Part shown: positions 37,204 to 47,046 of the stretch, piece after piece
How positions within the stretch are numbered: position 1 is the first letter of the stretch
Layout: every line of letters begins with the position of its first letter
Assembly (NCBI GenBank): GCA_028708075.1
Contig: JAQVZS010000001.1
Location: 143,319 to 207,318, forward strand
Source of the DNA: Massilibacteroides sp.
Lineage (GTDB): Bacteria > Bacteroidota > Bacteroidia > Bacteroidales > Tannerellaceae
Direction: 5' to 3'
DNA length: 64,000 bases
Program-made: the position numbers and the translations under genes
The notes under the pieces: model-generated
The model's input: the letters and a program-made list of their open reading frames with translations, nothing else
What the model was told of the DNA's origin: nothing
The model's database searches: none

Positions 37204-38223
37204 ATGGGTATTATGATATTAGGGATTGAATCTTCGTGTGACGATACTTCAGCCGCAGTTATTCGGGAAGGTGTGTTATTGTCTAATGTAATTGCCAGTC
37301 AGTCTGTTCATGAAGCTTATGGAGGCGTGGTGCCCGAATTGGCTTCCCGGGCGCATCAACAGAATATCATTCCGGTGGTAAGCGAAGCGATCAAACGAGC
37401 TGGAATTGATAAATCCGAATTGGATGCGATAGCCTTTACCCGTGGTCCCGGTTTGATGGGATCTTTATTAGTTGGAACTTCGTTTGCAAAAGGATTATCA
37501 ATGTCGTTAAGCATTCCGATGATCGAAGTAAACCATTTGCAGGCTCATGTGTTGGCGCATTTTATTAAGGATGCGCCGGACGATAATCATCAGCCGGCCT
37601 ATCCTTTTCTATGTTTGCTGGTATCTGGTGGAAATTCACAAATCATTAAAGTTAAGGCTTATAATGATATGGAAGTGATCGGACAGACGATCGATGACGC
37701 CGCGGGTGAAGCGTTCGATAAATGTGCCAAAGTGATGGGATTAGGATACCCGGGAGGTCCAATTGTCAATCGTCTCGCAAACGAAGGAAATCCGAATACG
37801 TTTGTATTCAGCAAACCTCATATTTCTGACTATAACTATAGTTTTAGCGGATTAAAAACCTCTTTTCTGTATACGTTGCGGGATAGGTTAGCGGTTGATC
37901 CGGATTTTATTGAAAAGAATAAAGCCGATCTTTGTGCGTCATTACAAGAAACGGTTATTGATATTCTCATGACAAAACTACGTAAAGCTGCGAAAGATCT
38001 AAATATAAACGAAGTTGCCGTTGCCGGAGGGGTTTCTGCCAATACTGGATTGCGGGATGCGTTTCATGATCATGCCAGACGTTACGGATGGAAAATTCAT
38101 ATTCCCAAATTTGCTTATACTACCGACAACGCGGCAATGGTTGCGATCACCGGCTACTATAAATATATGGATAAGGACTTTTGCTCTATGGAAGCCACGC
38201 CTTTTTCCCGTGTCGTATTATAA
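37204..38223 (+). CDS. tsaD: tRNA N6-adenosine threonylcarbamoyltransferase
   Basis: Kae1/TsaD enzyme (339 residues) that transfers the threonylcarbamoyl group to A37 of ANN-decoding tRNAs, with TsaB, TsaE and TsaC. N-terminal ASKHA phosphate motif LGIESSCDDTSAAVI, metal-binding histidines in EVNHLQAHVLAHF, FLCLLVSGGNSQI, TIDDAAGEAFDKCAKVMGLGYPGGP, and the C-terminal VAVAGGVSANTGLRD with TDNAAMVAITGY. A second in-frame ATG (MILGIESS) four codons on is also possible. Normal length; essential in most bacteria. Confidence 0.97.
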   Translation: MGIMILGIESSCDDTSAAVIREGVLLSNVIASQSVHEAYGGVVPELASRAHQQNIIPVVSEAIKRAGIDKSELDAIAFTRGPGLMGSLLVGTSFAKGLSMSLSIPMIEVNHLQAHVLAHFIKDAPDDNHQPAYPFLCLLVSGGNSQIIKVKAYNDMEVIGQTIDDAAGEAFDKCAKVMGLGYPGGPIVNRLANEGNPNTFVFSKPHISDYNYSFSGLKTSFLYTLRDRLAVDPDFIEKNKADLCASLQETVIDILMTKLRKAAKDLNINEVAVAGGVSANTGLRDAFHDHARRYGWKIHIPKFAYTTDNAAMVAITGYYKYMDKDFCSMEATPFSRVVL

Positions 38224-38257
38224 CTGTCCTGTTTTGTCAGTTCGGCTGTTTTGCGAT

Positions 38258-38611
38258 TTATTTGATCAGCTTATTTGTTTTGGTATCCGGGAAAATAATG
38301 GCTGGTTTAAAGTTTTTGGCCTCTTCGAAATCCATTATTGCATAAGCCATGATAATGATAATATCCCCGGGTTGCACTTTTCGGGCAGCGGCACCGTTTA
38401 AGCAGATAATGCCCGAGCCTCGTTCGCCTTTGATTACATACGTGTCGAAGCGTTCGCCATTGTTGTTATTTACAATCGAAACTTTCTCGTTGGCGATAAT
38501 ATTGGCTGCCTCCATCAACTCTTCATCAATGGTGATGCTGCCGATGTAATTGAGGTTTGCTTCTGTAACGGTTATCCGGTGTATTTTGGATTTTAATATT
38601 TCTATAAACAT
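38258..38611 (-). CDS. panD: Aspartate 1-decarboxylase (pyruvoyl-dependent)
   Basis: Makes beta-alanine from L-aspartate for pantothenate synthesis; 117 residues. The self-processing Gly-Ser site is in NYIGSITID (about residues 24-25), yielding the pyruvoyl group on the serine. [49 protein letters not shown] is the normal beta-barrel core. It follows panC by 19 bases on the same strand. Confidence 0.97.
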   Translation of the reverse strand: MFIEILKSKIHRITVTEANLNYIGSITIDEELMEAANIIANEKVSIVNNNNGERFDTYVIKGERGSGIICLNGAAARKVQPGDIIIIMAYAIMDFEEAKNFKPAIIFPDTKTNKLIK

Positions 38612-38630
38612 TGTTTTACTCTGCCTTGCG

Positions 38631-39488
38631 TTAAGATAATTTATAATGAATATTGTCGATTAGCCTGACCTTTCCACAATAAACCGTAATGCAGCCGACC
38701 GGATCGTTCGACCCTTTCCAATCGCTGACCGCTTCAAGTGTGGCGCTGTCTACAATTTCGTAATATTCTATTTCCATTTCAGATTCTTTGTTTATCGTAT
38801 CGATAACGAAATCGATTGTTTCCTCTACACTGTGTTTTTGTGCAAAGGTAGTGCTTTCTTGCAAAACATGGGCAATTAATGGCGCTTTTTGACGTAATTC
38901 CGGCGTCAAGCGGGTGTTTCTACTGCTCAAAGCCAATCCGTCTTTTTCTCTTACGATCGGACAGGCAACGATTTTTACTTTCATGTTCAATAATTTAACC
39001 ATTGAACGGATGACGGCAATTTGTTGAAAATCCTTTTCTCCGAAATAAGCTTTGCTTGGTTGAACAATATCGAATAATTTACTAACGATCTGTCCGACAC
39101 CATTAAAATGTCCCGGTCGGTATTTTCCCTCCATCACTTCCGCGACGCGTCCAAAATTAAAAATGCGGGTATCTGGCTCAGGATACATCTCTTTTTCGCC
39201 TGGTGCGAATACGTATGTACAGCCAGCTGCTTCCAGCAAAGCGTAATCTTGTTCCGGCGTACGTGGGTAAGTGGACAGATCGTTTTTGTCATTGAATTGT
39301 GTCGGGTTGACAAAAATACTGACTACACAAACATCGTTTTCCCGCACACATTGGCGCACTAAACTGATATGTCCGGCGTGGAGAGCACCCATTGTCGGAA
39401 CCAACCCAATTTGTTTTTTACTCTCTCTTTCTTTGTTCAGATATAGTTTTAAATCTTTGATATTACTTGCTATTTTCATGAGGTTCAT
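38631..39488 (-). CDS. panC: Pantothenate synthetase
   Basis: ATP-dependent ligase joining pantoate and beta-alanine, 285 residues. The nucleotidyltransferase motifs are [18 protein letters not shown] (HxGH) and the C-terminal KMS-like region [14 protein letters not shown]-type [22 protein letters not shown] and [36 protein letters not shown] are typical. Translation may start at the second ATG (39479, MKIASNIK). Forms an operon with panD; divergent from the GT5-like gene. Confidence 0.97.
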   Translation of the reverse strand: MNLMKIASNIKDLKLYLNKERESKKQIGLVPTMGALHAGHISLVRQCVRENDVCVVSIFVNPTQFNDKNDLSTYPRTPEQDYALLEAAGCTYVFAPGEKEMYPEPDTRIFNFGRVAEVMEGKYRPGHFNGVGQIVSKLFDIVQPSKAYFGEKDFQQIAVIRSMVKLLNMKVKIVACPIVREKDGLALSSRNTRLTPELRQKAPLIAHVLQESTTFAQKHSVEETIDFVIDTINKESEMEIEYYEIVDSATLEAVSDWKGSNDPVGCITVYCGKVRLIDNIHYKLS

Positions 39489-39516
39489 GCTTTAGACGCT
39501 GCAAAGCAAGTAAATA

Positions 39517-39549
39517 ATTGCCGTAAATGAAAGAATTTTATTATCTTTG
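39517..39549 (+). promoter_or_regulatory. predicted promoter of the GT5-like gene
   Basis: ATTG (39517-39520), 21-base spacer, TATCTTTG (39542-39549), 29 bases before the ATG. Confidence 0.5.
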
Positions 39550-39578
39550 TTGCGTTTTTATCAAACTAAATAAAAAGA

Positions 39579-40403
39579 ATGGATGCAAAGAAAATCTTGT
39601 TTATAGCTCAAGAGATCACCCCTTACTTGCCTGAATCTGAAATCGCGACAATTTGCAGGAATTTGCCGCAAGGCATACAGGAACGCGGCCGGGAGATAAG
39701 GACTTTTATGCCGAAGTTTGGAAATATAAATGAACGTAGAAACCAATTGCATGAGGTGATTCGCTTGTCGGGTATGAACCTGATCATTGATGACACAGAT
39801 CATCCGCTGATCATTAAAGTTGCGTCTATCCAATCCGCTCGAATGCAGGTTTATTTTATTGATAACGAAGATTTCTTTCAACGTAAAGGAACTACAGTCG
39901 ATGAGGAAGGAAATGAATACGAAGATAACGACGACCGTTCCATTTTTTATGTCCGTGGAGTATTAGAAACGATCAAAAAACTGCGTTGGATTCCTGATGT
40001 GATTCATTGTCATGGTTGGATATCTGCATTAACAGCTTTGTATGTGAAGCGGATGTATGTAGATGATCCTTGCCTGAAAAGTGCAAAAATTGTTTATTCT
40101 GTTTATAAAGATGATTTCGAAAAACCCTTTGCGGACGATTTTGTATCCAAGTTGAAGATGGACGGAGCGAAAGAAAATGATGTGAAGGTTTTGAAAAATG
40201 GCGCGGATTTCGTCGCTTTATCGAAATTAGCGATTGATTTTAGCGACGGGGTTATTCAGGGAAGTAAATGTATTAACCCTGAAATTGAATCATATATCGC
40301 GTCGAAAACAGATATTCCGTTTCTCTCATATAAGTCTGAAGAGGCTTATATGGATGAGTTTGATAAATTCTATGATTTAGTAATGGATACTAAAAAGAAA
40401 TAA
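39579..40403 (+). CDS. Single-domain GT5 'glycogen/starch synthase' homologue, probably non-catalytic
   Basis: A 274-residue protein that matches only the N-terminal Rossmann domain of GT5 glycogen synthases (about 480 residues in E. coli). The fold is visible in KKILFIAQEITPYL, ERGREIRTFMPKFGNIN, MQVYFIDNEDFFQR and DVIHCHGWISALTALYVK. The ADP-glucose-binding KTGGL motif is replaced by PESEI, and the entire C-terminal nucleotide-sugar domain is absent, so glycogen synthesis is unlikely. Such short homologues occur beside panC in other Bacteroidales, to my knowledge, and are usually labelled glycogen synthase. It ends 3 bases before the DUF4270 gene. Function unknown. Confidence 0.8.
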   Translation: MDAKKILFIAQEITPYLPESEIATICRNLPQGIQERGREIRTFMPKFGNINERRNQLHEVIRLSGMNLIIDDTDHPLIIKVASIQSARMQVYFIDNEDFFQRKGTTVDEEGNEYEDNDDRSIFYVRGVLETIKKLRWIPDVIHCHGWISALTALYVKRMYVDDPCLKSAKIVYSVYKDDFEKPFADDFVSKLKMDGAKENDVKVLKNGADFVALSKLAIDFSDGVIQGSKCINPEIESYIASKTDIPFLSYKSEEAYMDEFDKFYDLVMDTKKK

Positions 40404-40406
40404 ATA

Positions 40407-41744
40407 ATGAAACTCCGATCTTCAATAGTGGGCTTGATGCTGAGTGCCGGCTTTTTGTCTGGCTGTAATGATGATTTAAATTATGTGGGGGGAAGTATCC
40501 AGCCTGACGAAGATAGAATTGATGTCATGGTCGATTCTTTTATGATGGCGTCTTCGACCGTAAAGATTGATTCTATATATGCAAAAACTTCTTCCGGTTA
40601 TTTGGGGCAGTTTTTTGATCCGCAGTATGGTGATTATAAAGCGGACTATATTTGTCAGTTTTATTGTAAGGAGGGATATACATTTGCGCATGAACCACTG
40701 AACGGAAAGATTGATTCGGTGGTGTTTGTTATGTTATACAATTCTTATATTGGGGATTCTCTTTCACCGATGAAGGCGGAAATTTTCCCTGTGGTTAAGT
40801 CGCTCGATCGTAATTATTATACAAATATCAATCCGGAAGATTATTGCAATATGCAAACGTCTTTGGGAGGTCAGGCGTATACTGTTTACAATGCGGTCAA
40901 AGCAACGAAAAATGATACGATAAAAATCCGGTTGAAAGATGAATTGGGACAACAAATATATGATGAAACAATAAATAATCCATCCTCGTTCGCGAATCAG
41001 GAAGCCTTCAATCGCTTTTTCCCCGGACTTTATGTGACGAACACGTATGGAATGGGAGTTACTTTGCGGGTAAACGCTTCGGGGATTATGATTCATTACC
41101 GCTACGAAGCGACAACTACGGATTCAAAAGGAAACGATTCTACGTATGTAGCAAATACCAACGAATTGTTTATTGTGACCAACGAAGTAATCCAGCTAAA
41201 CCGGATGAAGAGTTACGGATTGGATGAACTTTTGGCACCCAACAACAACTATACGTATTTAAAAACACCTGCGGGGGTGTATACGCGATTGGTTATTCCG
41301 GCAAAGAAAATATTTGAACGTGTTGGTGACCGGATTATCAATGATTTGCCGGTGGCAATCAAACCTCTTCCTTCATCGGACTGGGAATATGCTTCGTCTC
41401 CTTCTTCTTATTTATTGCTATTGCCGGAAGATTCGTTGAAAACATTCTTTGAGAAAAATAAAATAGATGATAATATTACTTCGTTTAAAACAAAGTATTC
41501 ATATTCTTCCACTGAACGTATTTATATGTATAATTTTGGAAATATCGCAAGATTGCTAAAAAAGCATAAAGAGAATGCGCCGGACGAAGATTTAAGAGTG
41601 TTGCTTATTCCGATAGAAACGGATGCCGCTACAAACACTTATTCATATTACATCCGGAATTTCTTAAGACCTTCTGGATTGACGTTAAGAAAGGATTCGG
41701 AGGTTATGTCCATTAAAGTTACTACAAGCAAATATGAAAAATAG
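40407..41744 (+). CDS. DUF4270 domain lipoprotein
   Basis: A 445-residue probable lipoprotein: signal peptide MKLRSSIVGLMLSAGFLSGC with lipobox LSGC at cysteine 20. The following NDDLNYVGGSIQPDEDRIDVMVDSF and the internal VDSVVFVMLYNSYIGDSLSPMKAEIFPV fit DUF4270, a Bacteroidota family of surface or periplasmic beta-rich proteins with no known function. It follows the GT5-like gene by 3 bases, so the two are co-expressed. A strong terminator follows. Confidence 0.85.
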   Translation: MKLRSSIVGLMLSAGFLSGCNDDLNYVGGSIQPDEDRIDVMVDSFMMASSTVKIDSIYAKTSSGYLGQFFDPQYGDYKADYICQFYCKEGYTFAHEPLNGKIDSVVFVMLYNSYIGDSLSPMKAEIFPVVKSLDRNYYTNINPEDYCNMQTSLGGQAYTVYNAVKATKNDTIKIRLKDELGQQIYDETINNPSSFANQEAFNRFFPGLYVTNTYGMGVTLRVNASGIMIHYRYEATTTDSKGNDSTYVANTNELFIVTNEVIQLNRMKSYGLDELLAPNNNYTYLKTPAGVYTRLVIPAKKIFERVGDRIINDLPVAIKPLPSSDWEYASSPSSYLLLLPEDSLKTFFEKNKIDDNITSFKTKYSYSSTERIYMYNFGNIARLLKKHKENAPDEDLRVLLIPIETDAATNTYSYYIRNFLRPSGLTLRKDSEVMSIKVTTSKYEK

Positions 41745-41766
41745 ATTCAATATATTGTAAGATTTT

Positions 41767-41798
41767 AAGCCGTGTCCTTTCGGGGAGGCGGTTTTTTT
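41767..41798 (+). terminator. Rho-independent terminator after the DUF4270 gene
   Basis: AAGCCG...CGGTTT stem with inner TCC/GGG-type pairs (TTTC loop) followed by eight T. Ends the GT5-like/DUF4270 operon. Confidence 0.8.
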
Positions 41799-41925
41799 TG
41801 AAGATAAAATAAAGAGTTATTTTTCCTCCTCCGAACGGTGACGTTCTAAGTGTTATAATGAGTACATATAACCCCGAAGCTTTTAATATTCGATCAATGT
41901 TTATTGGTTTACTTCACACTGTATA

Positions 41926-41958
41926 TTTACGAATATACCGAATAAAGCAATACCTTTG
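41926..41958 (+). promoter_or_regulatory. predicted promoter of panB
   Basis: TTTA (41926-41929), 21-base spacer, TACCTTTG (41951-41958); start codon 29 bases later. Confidence 0.5.
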
Positions 41959-41987
41959 TATTCTGTAATTGTAAATTAATATACGTT

Positions 41988-42809
41988 ATGTCAGTAGCAA
42001 AAATGGATGAGAACAGAAAAGTAACCACGCATCGTCTGTTTGAGATGAAGCAAAGGGGTGAAAAGATTTCCATGTTGACAGCCTACGATTATTCGATGGC
42101 TGCTATTATTGATCAAGCAGGAATGGATGTGATTCTTGTCGGCGATTCAGCTTCCAATGTGATGGCGGGAAATGTAACAACTCTTCCGATCACTTTGGAC
42201 CAGATGATTTATCACGGAAAATCGGTGATGAAAGCAGTCAAGCGATCATTAGTAGTGGTAGATCTCCCATTTGGTACGTATCAGGGAAATTCTAAGGAAG
42301 CCCTTTCTTCCGCTATCCGTGTGATGAAGGAAACGCATGCCGATTGTATTAAACTGGAAGGAGGAGCGGAAGTGAAAGAATCGATCGAACGTATTCTTTG
42401 TGCTGGAATTCCAATTATGGGACATTTGGGCTTAACTCCTCAATCGATAAATAAATTCGGGACTTATACGGTGCGTGCCCGAGAAGAAGCGGAAGCCGAA
42501 AAATTGGTAAGAGATGCGCATTTGCTGGAGGAAATTGGCTGTTTCGCCATTGTGCTCGAAAAAATTCCTGCCGTATTAGCTACCCGTGTAGCAAGAGAAC
42601 TGACCATTCCTGTTATCGGAATTGGCGCAGGAGGGGGCGTGGACGGTCAGGTGTTAGTGATGCACGATATGTTGGGAATTAATAAAGAGTTTTCTCCGCG
42701 TTTCCTGCGCCGTTATGCTAACCTGAACGAAATGATCACGAAAGCCGTTCAGTCGTATATCGCGGATGTGAAAAGTCGGGATTTCCCGAATGAAAAGGAA
42801 CAATATTGA
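41988..42809 (+). CDS. panB: 3-methyl-2-oxobutanoate hydroxymethyltransferase
   Basis: First step of pantothenate synthesis (ketopantoate from 2-oxoisovalerate and methylenetetrahydrofolate), 273 residues. Signatures are [33 protein letters not shown] with metal ligand Asp, [36 protein letters not shown]-type [16 protein letters not shown] and [22 protein letters not shown]. Together with panC and panD 2.5 kb upstream (opposite strand) it completes three of the four steps from 2-oxoisovalerate and aspartate to pantothenate; panE/ketopantoate reductase is not in the window. Confidence 0.97.
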   Translation: MSVAKMDENRKVTTHRLFEMKQRGEKISMLTAYDYSMAAIIDQAGMDVILVGDSASNVMAGNVTTLPITLDQMIYHGKSVMKAVKRSLVVVDLPFGTYQGNSKEALSSAIRVMKETHADCIKLEGGAEVKESIERILCAGIPIMGHLGLTPQSINKFGTYTVRAREEAEAEKLVRDAHLLEEIGCFAIVLEKIPAVLATRVARELTIPVIGIGAGGGVDGQVLVMHDMLGINKEFSPRFLRRYANLNEMITKAVQSYIADVKSRDFPNEKEQY

Positions 42810-42959
42810 ATAGAACGTCCAGCTTATAAACATGAATTGTTAAGGTTATTGGCAAAAAGAAGTTTTTCAATGAGGTGTGAACGAATTGAAAAATCATTCC
42901 AAAGCCAAACAATAAATTTTGATGGTTGAGTTCCTATTTTTTCTTGTGTGATAGAATAC

Positions 42960-43000
42960 AATTCATCCCGACTATATTTTATAGTCGGGATGAATTTTTT
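42960..43000 (+). terminator. strong hairpin terminator between panB and the hexosaminidase gene
   Basis: A perfect 17-bp stem, AATTCATCCCGACTATA (42960-42976) / TATAGTCGGGATGAATT (42980-42996), with a TTT loop, followed by four more T. It reads best as a plus-strand terminator 150 bases after panB; the convergent hexosaminidase gene ends 17 bases beyond it. The 150 bases between panB and the stem hold no gene I can support. Confidence 0.75.
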
Positions 43001-43016
43001 ACTAGAGATGTTCTGT

Positions 43017-45362
43017 TTAATTGAAAAGCATTTCCGGAGTGATCGGCGAGAACTTTTCTGCATCAGCCTTACGGATATTTATGTCGCCATTATTCCAGTT
43101 GGAAGGCCATCCGCCTATGATGTGTCCAAGAAATACGACTTTGATTTCGTGCGGACCTTTGGCTAAAGCGACCGATTTGTCGTTGCGCGAGAAGCGTTTC
43201 GTTTCGCCTTTGTTACTGATTAATAATTGTCCGTCGATCCAGACTTCTTCATTATCTGAAGAGAAATAATATACGGCGTCTTCCGGAATATCCACATATC
43301 CCGTTGCAATCGCTGCGTATTGTTTTATATTTCGCATGGATTCATCCGTTTTTTCGAATTGCGTGATTTCGCGTAACGATTTGATTGTCCGATTTCTCCA
43401 ATCGGTTATTCCTTCTAGTTTAGAAGAGTCTAAGAAATGGCCGTAGGTGACTTTCATCTGTAATCCCGGAGTTTTTTTAATTACTTCTTTTGCTGGAGCT
43501 AAAGTTTGTTTCTCAACGGTGATTTCACGTGTTTTACTCATTTTCCCAGAAGGCAGGACGGATCGGATTTTTAATACGCCTGATTCCGTGAATTCGATCG
43601 GCTTTTCATAAAAGGCCGATTCGGGGGTAGGTTCGCTTCCGTCGGTGGTATATACCACTTTAATCGGCCGCGTCGTTTTAAATATAAGTGTAGCCTTGTC
43701 GGTAAACGCTACAAAATTGCAAGAACCGTTTAGCTGCTCTGGTTGAGGAATATGATAGTTTATTTCGTGTTTGTCTAAACGAACCAGCGCATTGTCCAAT
43801 CGGCGTTCAAAATCTTTGTAATCTTTATTTTCTAGCTTTGTCCAAGCAATTTCAGATAGCGCTAAAATACGGGGATAGATACGGTATTCCATGAGATCCG
43901 TATTATACAGGTATTCGGTCCATATGTTACATTGAACACCTTGTACGTAATGCGCTTTTCCGGTAGCGACTAAGGTGTCGGGAGTTGGATTGTAGCTGTA
44001 TGTTTTTTCCAGGGTTGTATAACCACCGATTGCGACCGGTTCGATTTTTGGATCACCTTGATAATGATCCAGATACATTCCGTTTCCACCCGGAGTCATG
44101 ATTACATCGTGATTCATATTAGCCGCGGCAATACCTCCGGCTTCGCCGCGCCACGACATGACGGTAGCCGTCGGAGCAAGTCCACCTTCAAGAATTTCGT
44201 CCCAACCGATCATTTTCTTACCGCATTTGGCTAGTACTTTTTCGATACGTTGTACAAAATAACTTTGCAAACGTTCTTCCGCACTATGTTCTTTATCACC
44301 TTTCAAGCCTTCCTCACGAATTCGTTTCTGGCATAACGGACAGTTTTTCCAACTAGTTTTAGGACATTCATCTCCTCCGATATGGAAATATTCGCCAGGA
44401 AAAAGGGCTGCGACTTCCGTAATAACATTTTCTAGAAATTCAAAAGTTTCTTCTTTACCTGCACACATAACTACGTCTTCCACACCCCAAATAATGCGTG
44501 GAGAGATGGGTTCGCTCTTACAGGAAAGTTCTGGATAAGCGGCGATGGCAGCCAATTCGTGCCCAGGTAATTCAATTTCTGGAACAATCGTAATAAAACG
44601 TTCGGCTGCATACGCAACGACTTCTTTAATTTGTTCTTGCGTATAGAACCCGCCATATTCGTTTCCTTCGCCTTCGATGCGTTTGGAACCAATTTCTGTT
44701 AATTTCGGATATTTCTTAATTTCGATACGCCAGCCTTGGTCTTCCGTAAGGTGCCAATGGAAACGGTTGATCTTAAACAGGGCTAATACATCCAACTGTT
44801 TTTTTATATTTTCTATTGGGATGAAATGGCGGCATGGATCAAGCATAATCCCGCGGTAGCCGAATCGCGGTTCGTCGGTTATGCTGACTTCAGGAACCGT
44901 CCAGGCAATTTTCGAGACGAGTGACTTGCTTTCTACTTCTGCCGGTAATAATTGTAGGAAGGTTTGCATTCCGTAGAAGAGTCCTTGTGCTGTTTTCGCT
45001 TTAATGACAATGTTGTCTTTTGCGATGTCTAACGTATATCCTTCGTTATTAACCTGAAGTTTTTCGTCAAGGAGCAATGAAATACTGTTTTTTTTCTCCT
45101 GTTCTGCAAAAACAAACGGAAATCCGGTAGAAGGTCGTAATTTGGAAACAAAGAAAGTAGCAATGGTTTTAGCCTCTGCGGTAGGCGCGTAAAATGTTGT
45201 TTTTTCGTTTAATTTAAAACATCCGTCTTTTTGGACCAAACTAACTGGCTGTGGAATAATGTTAATTCCCTGATTGTAAGCTGCCGGTTTTATCGCTTTT
45301 TCCGTACAAGATGTCATCATGCAGGAGATTGCGAGTGCGTAGAACATGAACTTTTTTTTCAT
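43017..45362 (-). CDS. Beta-N-acetylhexosaminidase, GH20 lipoprotein with PA14 domain
   Basis: A 781-residue surface or periplasmic enzyme removing terminal beta-GlcNAc or GalNAc. Lipoprotein signal with lipobox MTSC at Cys19. Domains in order: GH20b N-terminal domain (35-160), GH20 barrel (165-530) with GYRGIMLDPCRHFIP, FHWHLTEDQGWRIEIKKYP and the catalytic Asp-Glu pair in FHIGGDECPKTSW, a chitobiase C-terminal-like beta domain (VYTTDGSEPTPESAFYEKP, about 560-625) and a PA14-like carbohydrate-binding domain (about 640-760, YYFSSDNEEVWIDGQLLI). Likely targets are mucin or other host/microbial GlcNAc glycans. No PUL genes nearby. Confidence 0.93.
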   Translation of the reverse strand: MKKKFMFYALAISCMMTSCTEKAIKPAAYNQGINIIPQPVSLVQKDGCFKLNEKTTFYAPTAEAKTIATFFVSKLRPSTGFPFVFAEQEKKNSISLLLDEKLQVNNEGYTLDIAKDNIVIKAKTAQGLFYGMQTFLQLLPAEVESKSLVSKIAWTVPEVSITDEPRFGYRGIMLDPCRHFIPIENIKKQLDVLALFKINRFHWHLTEDQGWRIEIKKYPKLTEIGSKRIEGEGNEYGGFYTQEQIKEVVAYAAERFITIVPEIELPGHELAAIAAYPELSCKSEPISPRIIWGVEDVVMCAGKEETFEFLENVITEVAALFPGEYFHIGGDECPKTSWKNCPLCQKRIREEGLKGDKEHSAEERLQSYFVQRIEKVLAKCGKKMIGWDEILEGGLAPTATVMSWRGEAGGIAAANMNHDVIMTPGGNGMYLDHYQGDPKIEPVAIGGYTTLEKTYSYNPTPDTLVATGKAHYVQGVQCNIWTEYLYNTDLMEYRIYPRILALSEIAWTKLENKDYKDFERRLDNALVRLDKHEINYHIPQPEQLNGSCNFVAFTDKATLIFKTTRPIKVVYTTDGSEPTPESAFYEKPIEFTESGVLKIRSVLPSGKMSKTREITVEKQTLAPAKEVIKKTPGLQMKVTYGHFLDSSKLEGITDWRNRTIKSLREITQFEKTDESMRNIKQYAAIATGYVDIPEDAVYYFSSDNEEVWIDGQLLISNKGETKRFSRNDKSVALAKGPHEIKVVFLGHIIGGWPSNWNNGDINIRKADAEKFSPITPEMLFN

Positions 45363-45396
45363 ACGTATGCTGTATATAATAATGTATACTAGAATG

Positions 45397-45441
45397 AATC
45401 CCCTAAATCGTAATCTATAAGATTTTACGATTTAGGGGATT
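45397..45441. terminator. long hairpin between glyA and the hexosaminidase gene
   Basis: A perfect 17-bp stem AATCCCCTAAATCGTAA (45397-45413) / TTACGATTTAGGGGATT (45425-45441) with an 11-base loop, 16 bases after the glyA stop on the minus strand. There is no T-run after it, so it may be a Rho-independent terminator of imperfect type, an mRNA 3' end stabiliser, or a leader element of the hexosaminidase gene that starts 35 bases further. Confidence 0.6.
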
Positions 45442-45457
45442 AAACCAAGGATATTAA

Positions 45458-46738
45458 TTACCACGCGAAAAGCGGGTATGTTTTCATAATGCTGTTCACC
45501 TTTTCACGAACAGAAGAAATGGTCTTATTGCATTCCGGGGCAGCCAGAACAGTATCGATCAGGTCAACGATTTCGCCCATCAAGTCTTCTTTTGCGCCGC
45601 GGGTTGTAATTGCCGGGGTACCGACACGGATTCCTGAAGTTTGGAAAGCTGAACGGCTATCGAACGGAACCATATTTTTGTTGACTGTAATATCGGCCGC
45701 AACTAATGCTTTTTCAGCTACTTTACCCGTCAGGTCGGGGAATTTACGGCGTAGGTCGATCAACATGCTATGATTGTCTGTTCCGTCTGAAATTATTTTA
45801 TAACCTTTATCCATAAATGCTTGTGCCAAAACTGCCGCGTTCTTTTTAACTTGCGATTGATACGTGATGTATTCCGGTTCCAGCGCTTCTGCGAAAGAAA
45901 CCGCTTTGGCGGCGATAATATGTTCTAATGGCCCACCTTGAATACCAGGGAATACGGCTGAATCCAGAAGTTGAGACATCTTCCGTATTTCGCCTTTGGG
46001 AGAAGTTTTTCCCCAAGGATTTTCAAAATCTTTTCCTAAAAGGATGATTCCACCTCGTGGCCCACGCAGCGTTTTATGCGTGGTTGATGTTACGATATGC
46101 GCATATTTTAACGGATTATCCAGTAATCCAGCTGCAATCAATCCGGCTGGATGCGCCATGTCGATCATCAAAAGGGCTCCAACTTTATCTGCTATTTCCC
46201 GCATTTGTTTGTAGTCCCATTCGCGGGAATAGGCAGAACCTCCGCCGATGATCAGTTTCGGACGCTCACGAAGAGCTACTTCTGCCATTTGATCGTAGTC
46301 AACGCGTCCGGTTTCTTCCTTAACATTATATTCTGTAGCCTTATACAAGATGCCGGAACTGTTTACGGGTGAACCGTGAGACAAGTGTCCGCCATGTGCC
46401 AGATTAAGTCCAAGAAACGTGTCCCCCGGATTCAATACGGCTAAAAAGACGGCTGCATTTGCCTGTGCCCCTGAATGCGGCTGTACATTTGCCCATTCGG
46501 CATTAAAGATTTTCTTTAGACGCTCGATTGCGATCGTTTCGCTTTGATCGACCACTTCGCACCCGCCATAATAACGTTTCCCTGGATACCCTTCGGCATA
46601 CTTGTTGGTTAAACAACTCCCCATGACTTGCATGACCTGTTCGCTCACAAAGTTTTCTGAAGCAATCAGCTCAATTCCTTTTAATTGTCGCTGACGCTCT
46701 TTCTCAATGATGTCGAAAATGATTTCGTCTCTTTTCAT
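45458..46738 (-). CDS. glyA: Serine hydroxymethyltransferase
   Basis: PLP enzyme (426 residues) interconverting serine and glycine with tetrahydrofolate, the main source of one-carbon units. [86 protein letters not shown], and the lysine-bearing [18 protein letters not shown] are all classical. Single gene with a TAAATTTG promoter element 61 bases upstream. Confidence 0.97.
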   Translation of the reverse strand: MKRDEIIFDIIEKERQRQLKGIELIASENFVSEQVMQVMGSCLTNKYAEGYPGKRYYGGCEVVDQSETIAIERLKKIFNAEWANVQPHSGAQANAAVFLAVLNPGDTFLGLNLAHGGHLSHGSPVNSSGILYKATEYNVKEETGRVDYDQMAEVALRERPKLIIGGGSAYSREWDYKQMREIADKVGALLMIDMAHPAGLIAAGLLDNPLKYAHIVTSTTHKTLRGPRGGIILLGKDFENPWGKTSPKGEIRKMSQLLDSAVFPGIQGGPLEHIIAAKAVSFAEALEPEYITYQSQVKKNAAVLAQAFMDKGYKIISDGTDNHSMLIDLRRKFPDLTGKVAEKALVAADITVNKNMVPFDSRSAFQTSGIRVGTPAITTRGAKEDLMGEIVDLIDTVLAAPECNKTISSVREKVNSIMKTYPLFAW

Positions 46739-46799
46739 CTCTTAATCTGTAATTCGGTTGTTATCTATTGGGAATATACACTTTTGAAAGTGAATGTTG

Positions 46800-46807
46800 C
46801 AAATTTA
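46800..46807 (-). promoter_or_regulatory. -7 element of glyA
   Basis: Minus strand TAAATTTG, 61 bases before the glyA start. Confidence 0.4.
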
Positions 46808-46954
46808 CGATATTTTTTACGAAGAAAAGGTGGCTTGTTTGAATTTATTGTGGGTTTTGTGCTAGTTTATGAATAAAATAGTTATATCTAATTATCTAAA
46901 AAATGTAATTGATAAAAATATTGTCTTGTGATTCGTATTTTTAACTGTCAAATG

Positions 46955-46985
46955 TTTGTTGATTGAAGAATAATATCTATGTTTG
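46955..46985 (+). promoter_or_regulatory. predicted promoter of the hypD operon
   Basis: TTTG (46955-46958), 19-base spacer, TATGTTTG (46978-46985): an exact match to the Bacteroidota -33 TTTG / -7 TAnnTTTG pattern. It is the best promoter in the window. Confidence 0.6.
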
Positions 46986-47046
46986 TGTCAATTAATACAC
47001 TTATATTGATTGCACAATGATTAATAAGTCATATAGACGGCTTTTT

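Noticed and set aside
42824-43063. 79-residue minus-strand ORF between panB and the hexosaminidase
   Set aside because: It overlaps the terminator hairpin and the end of the hexosaminidase gene in another frame; no family resemblance.
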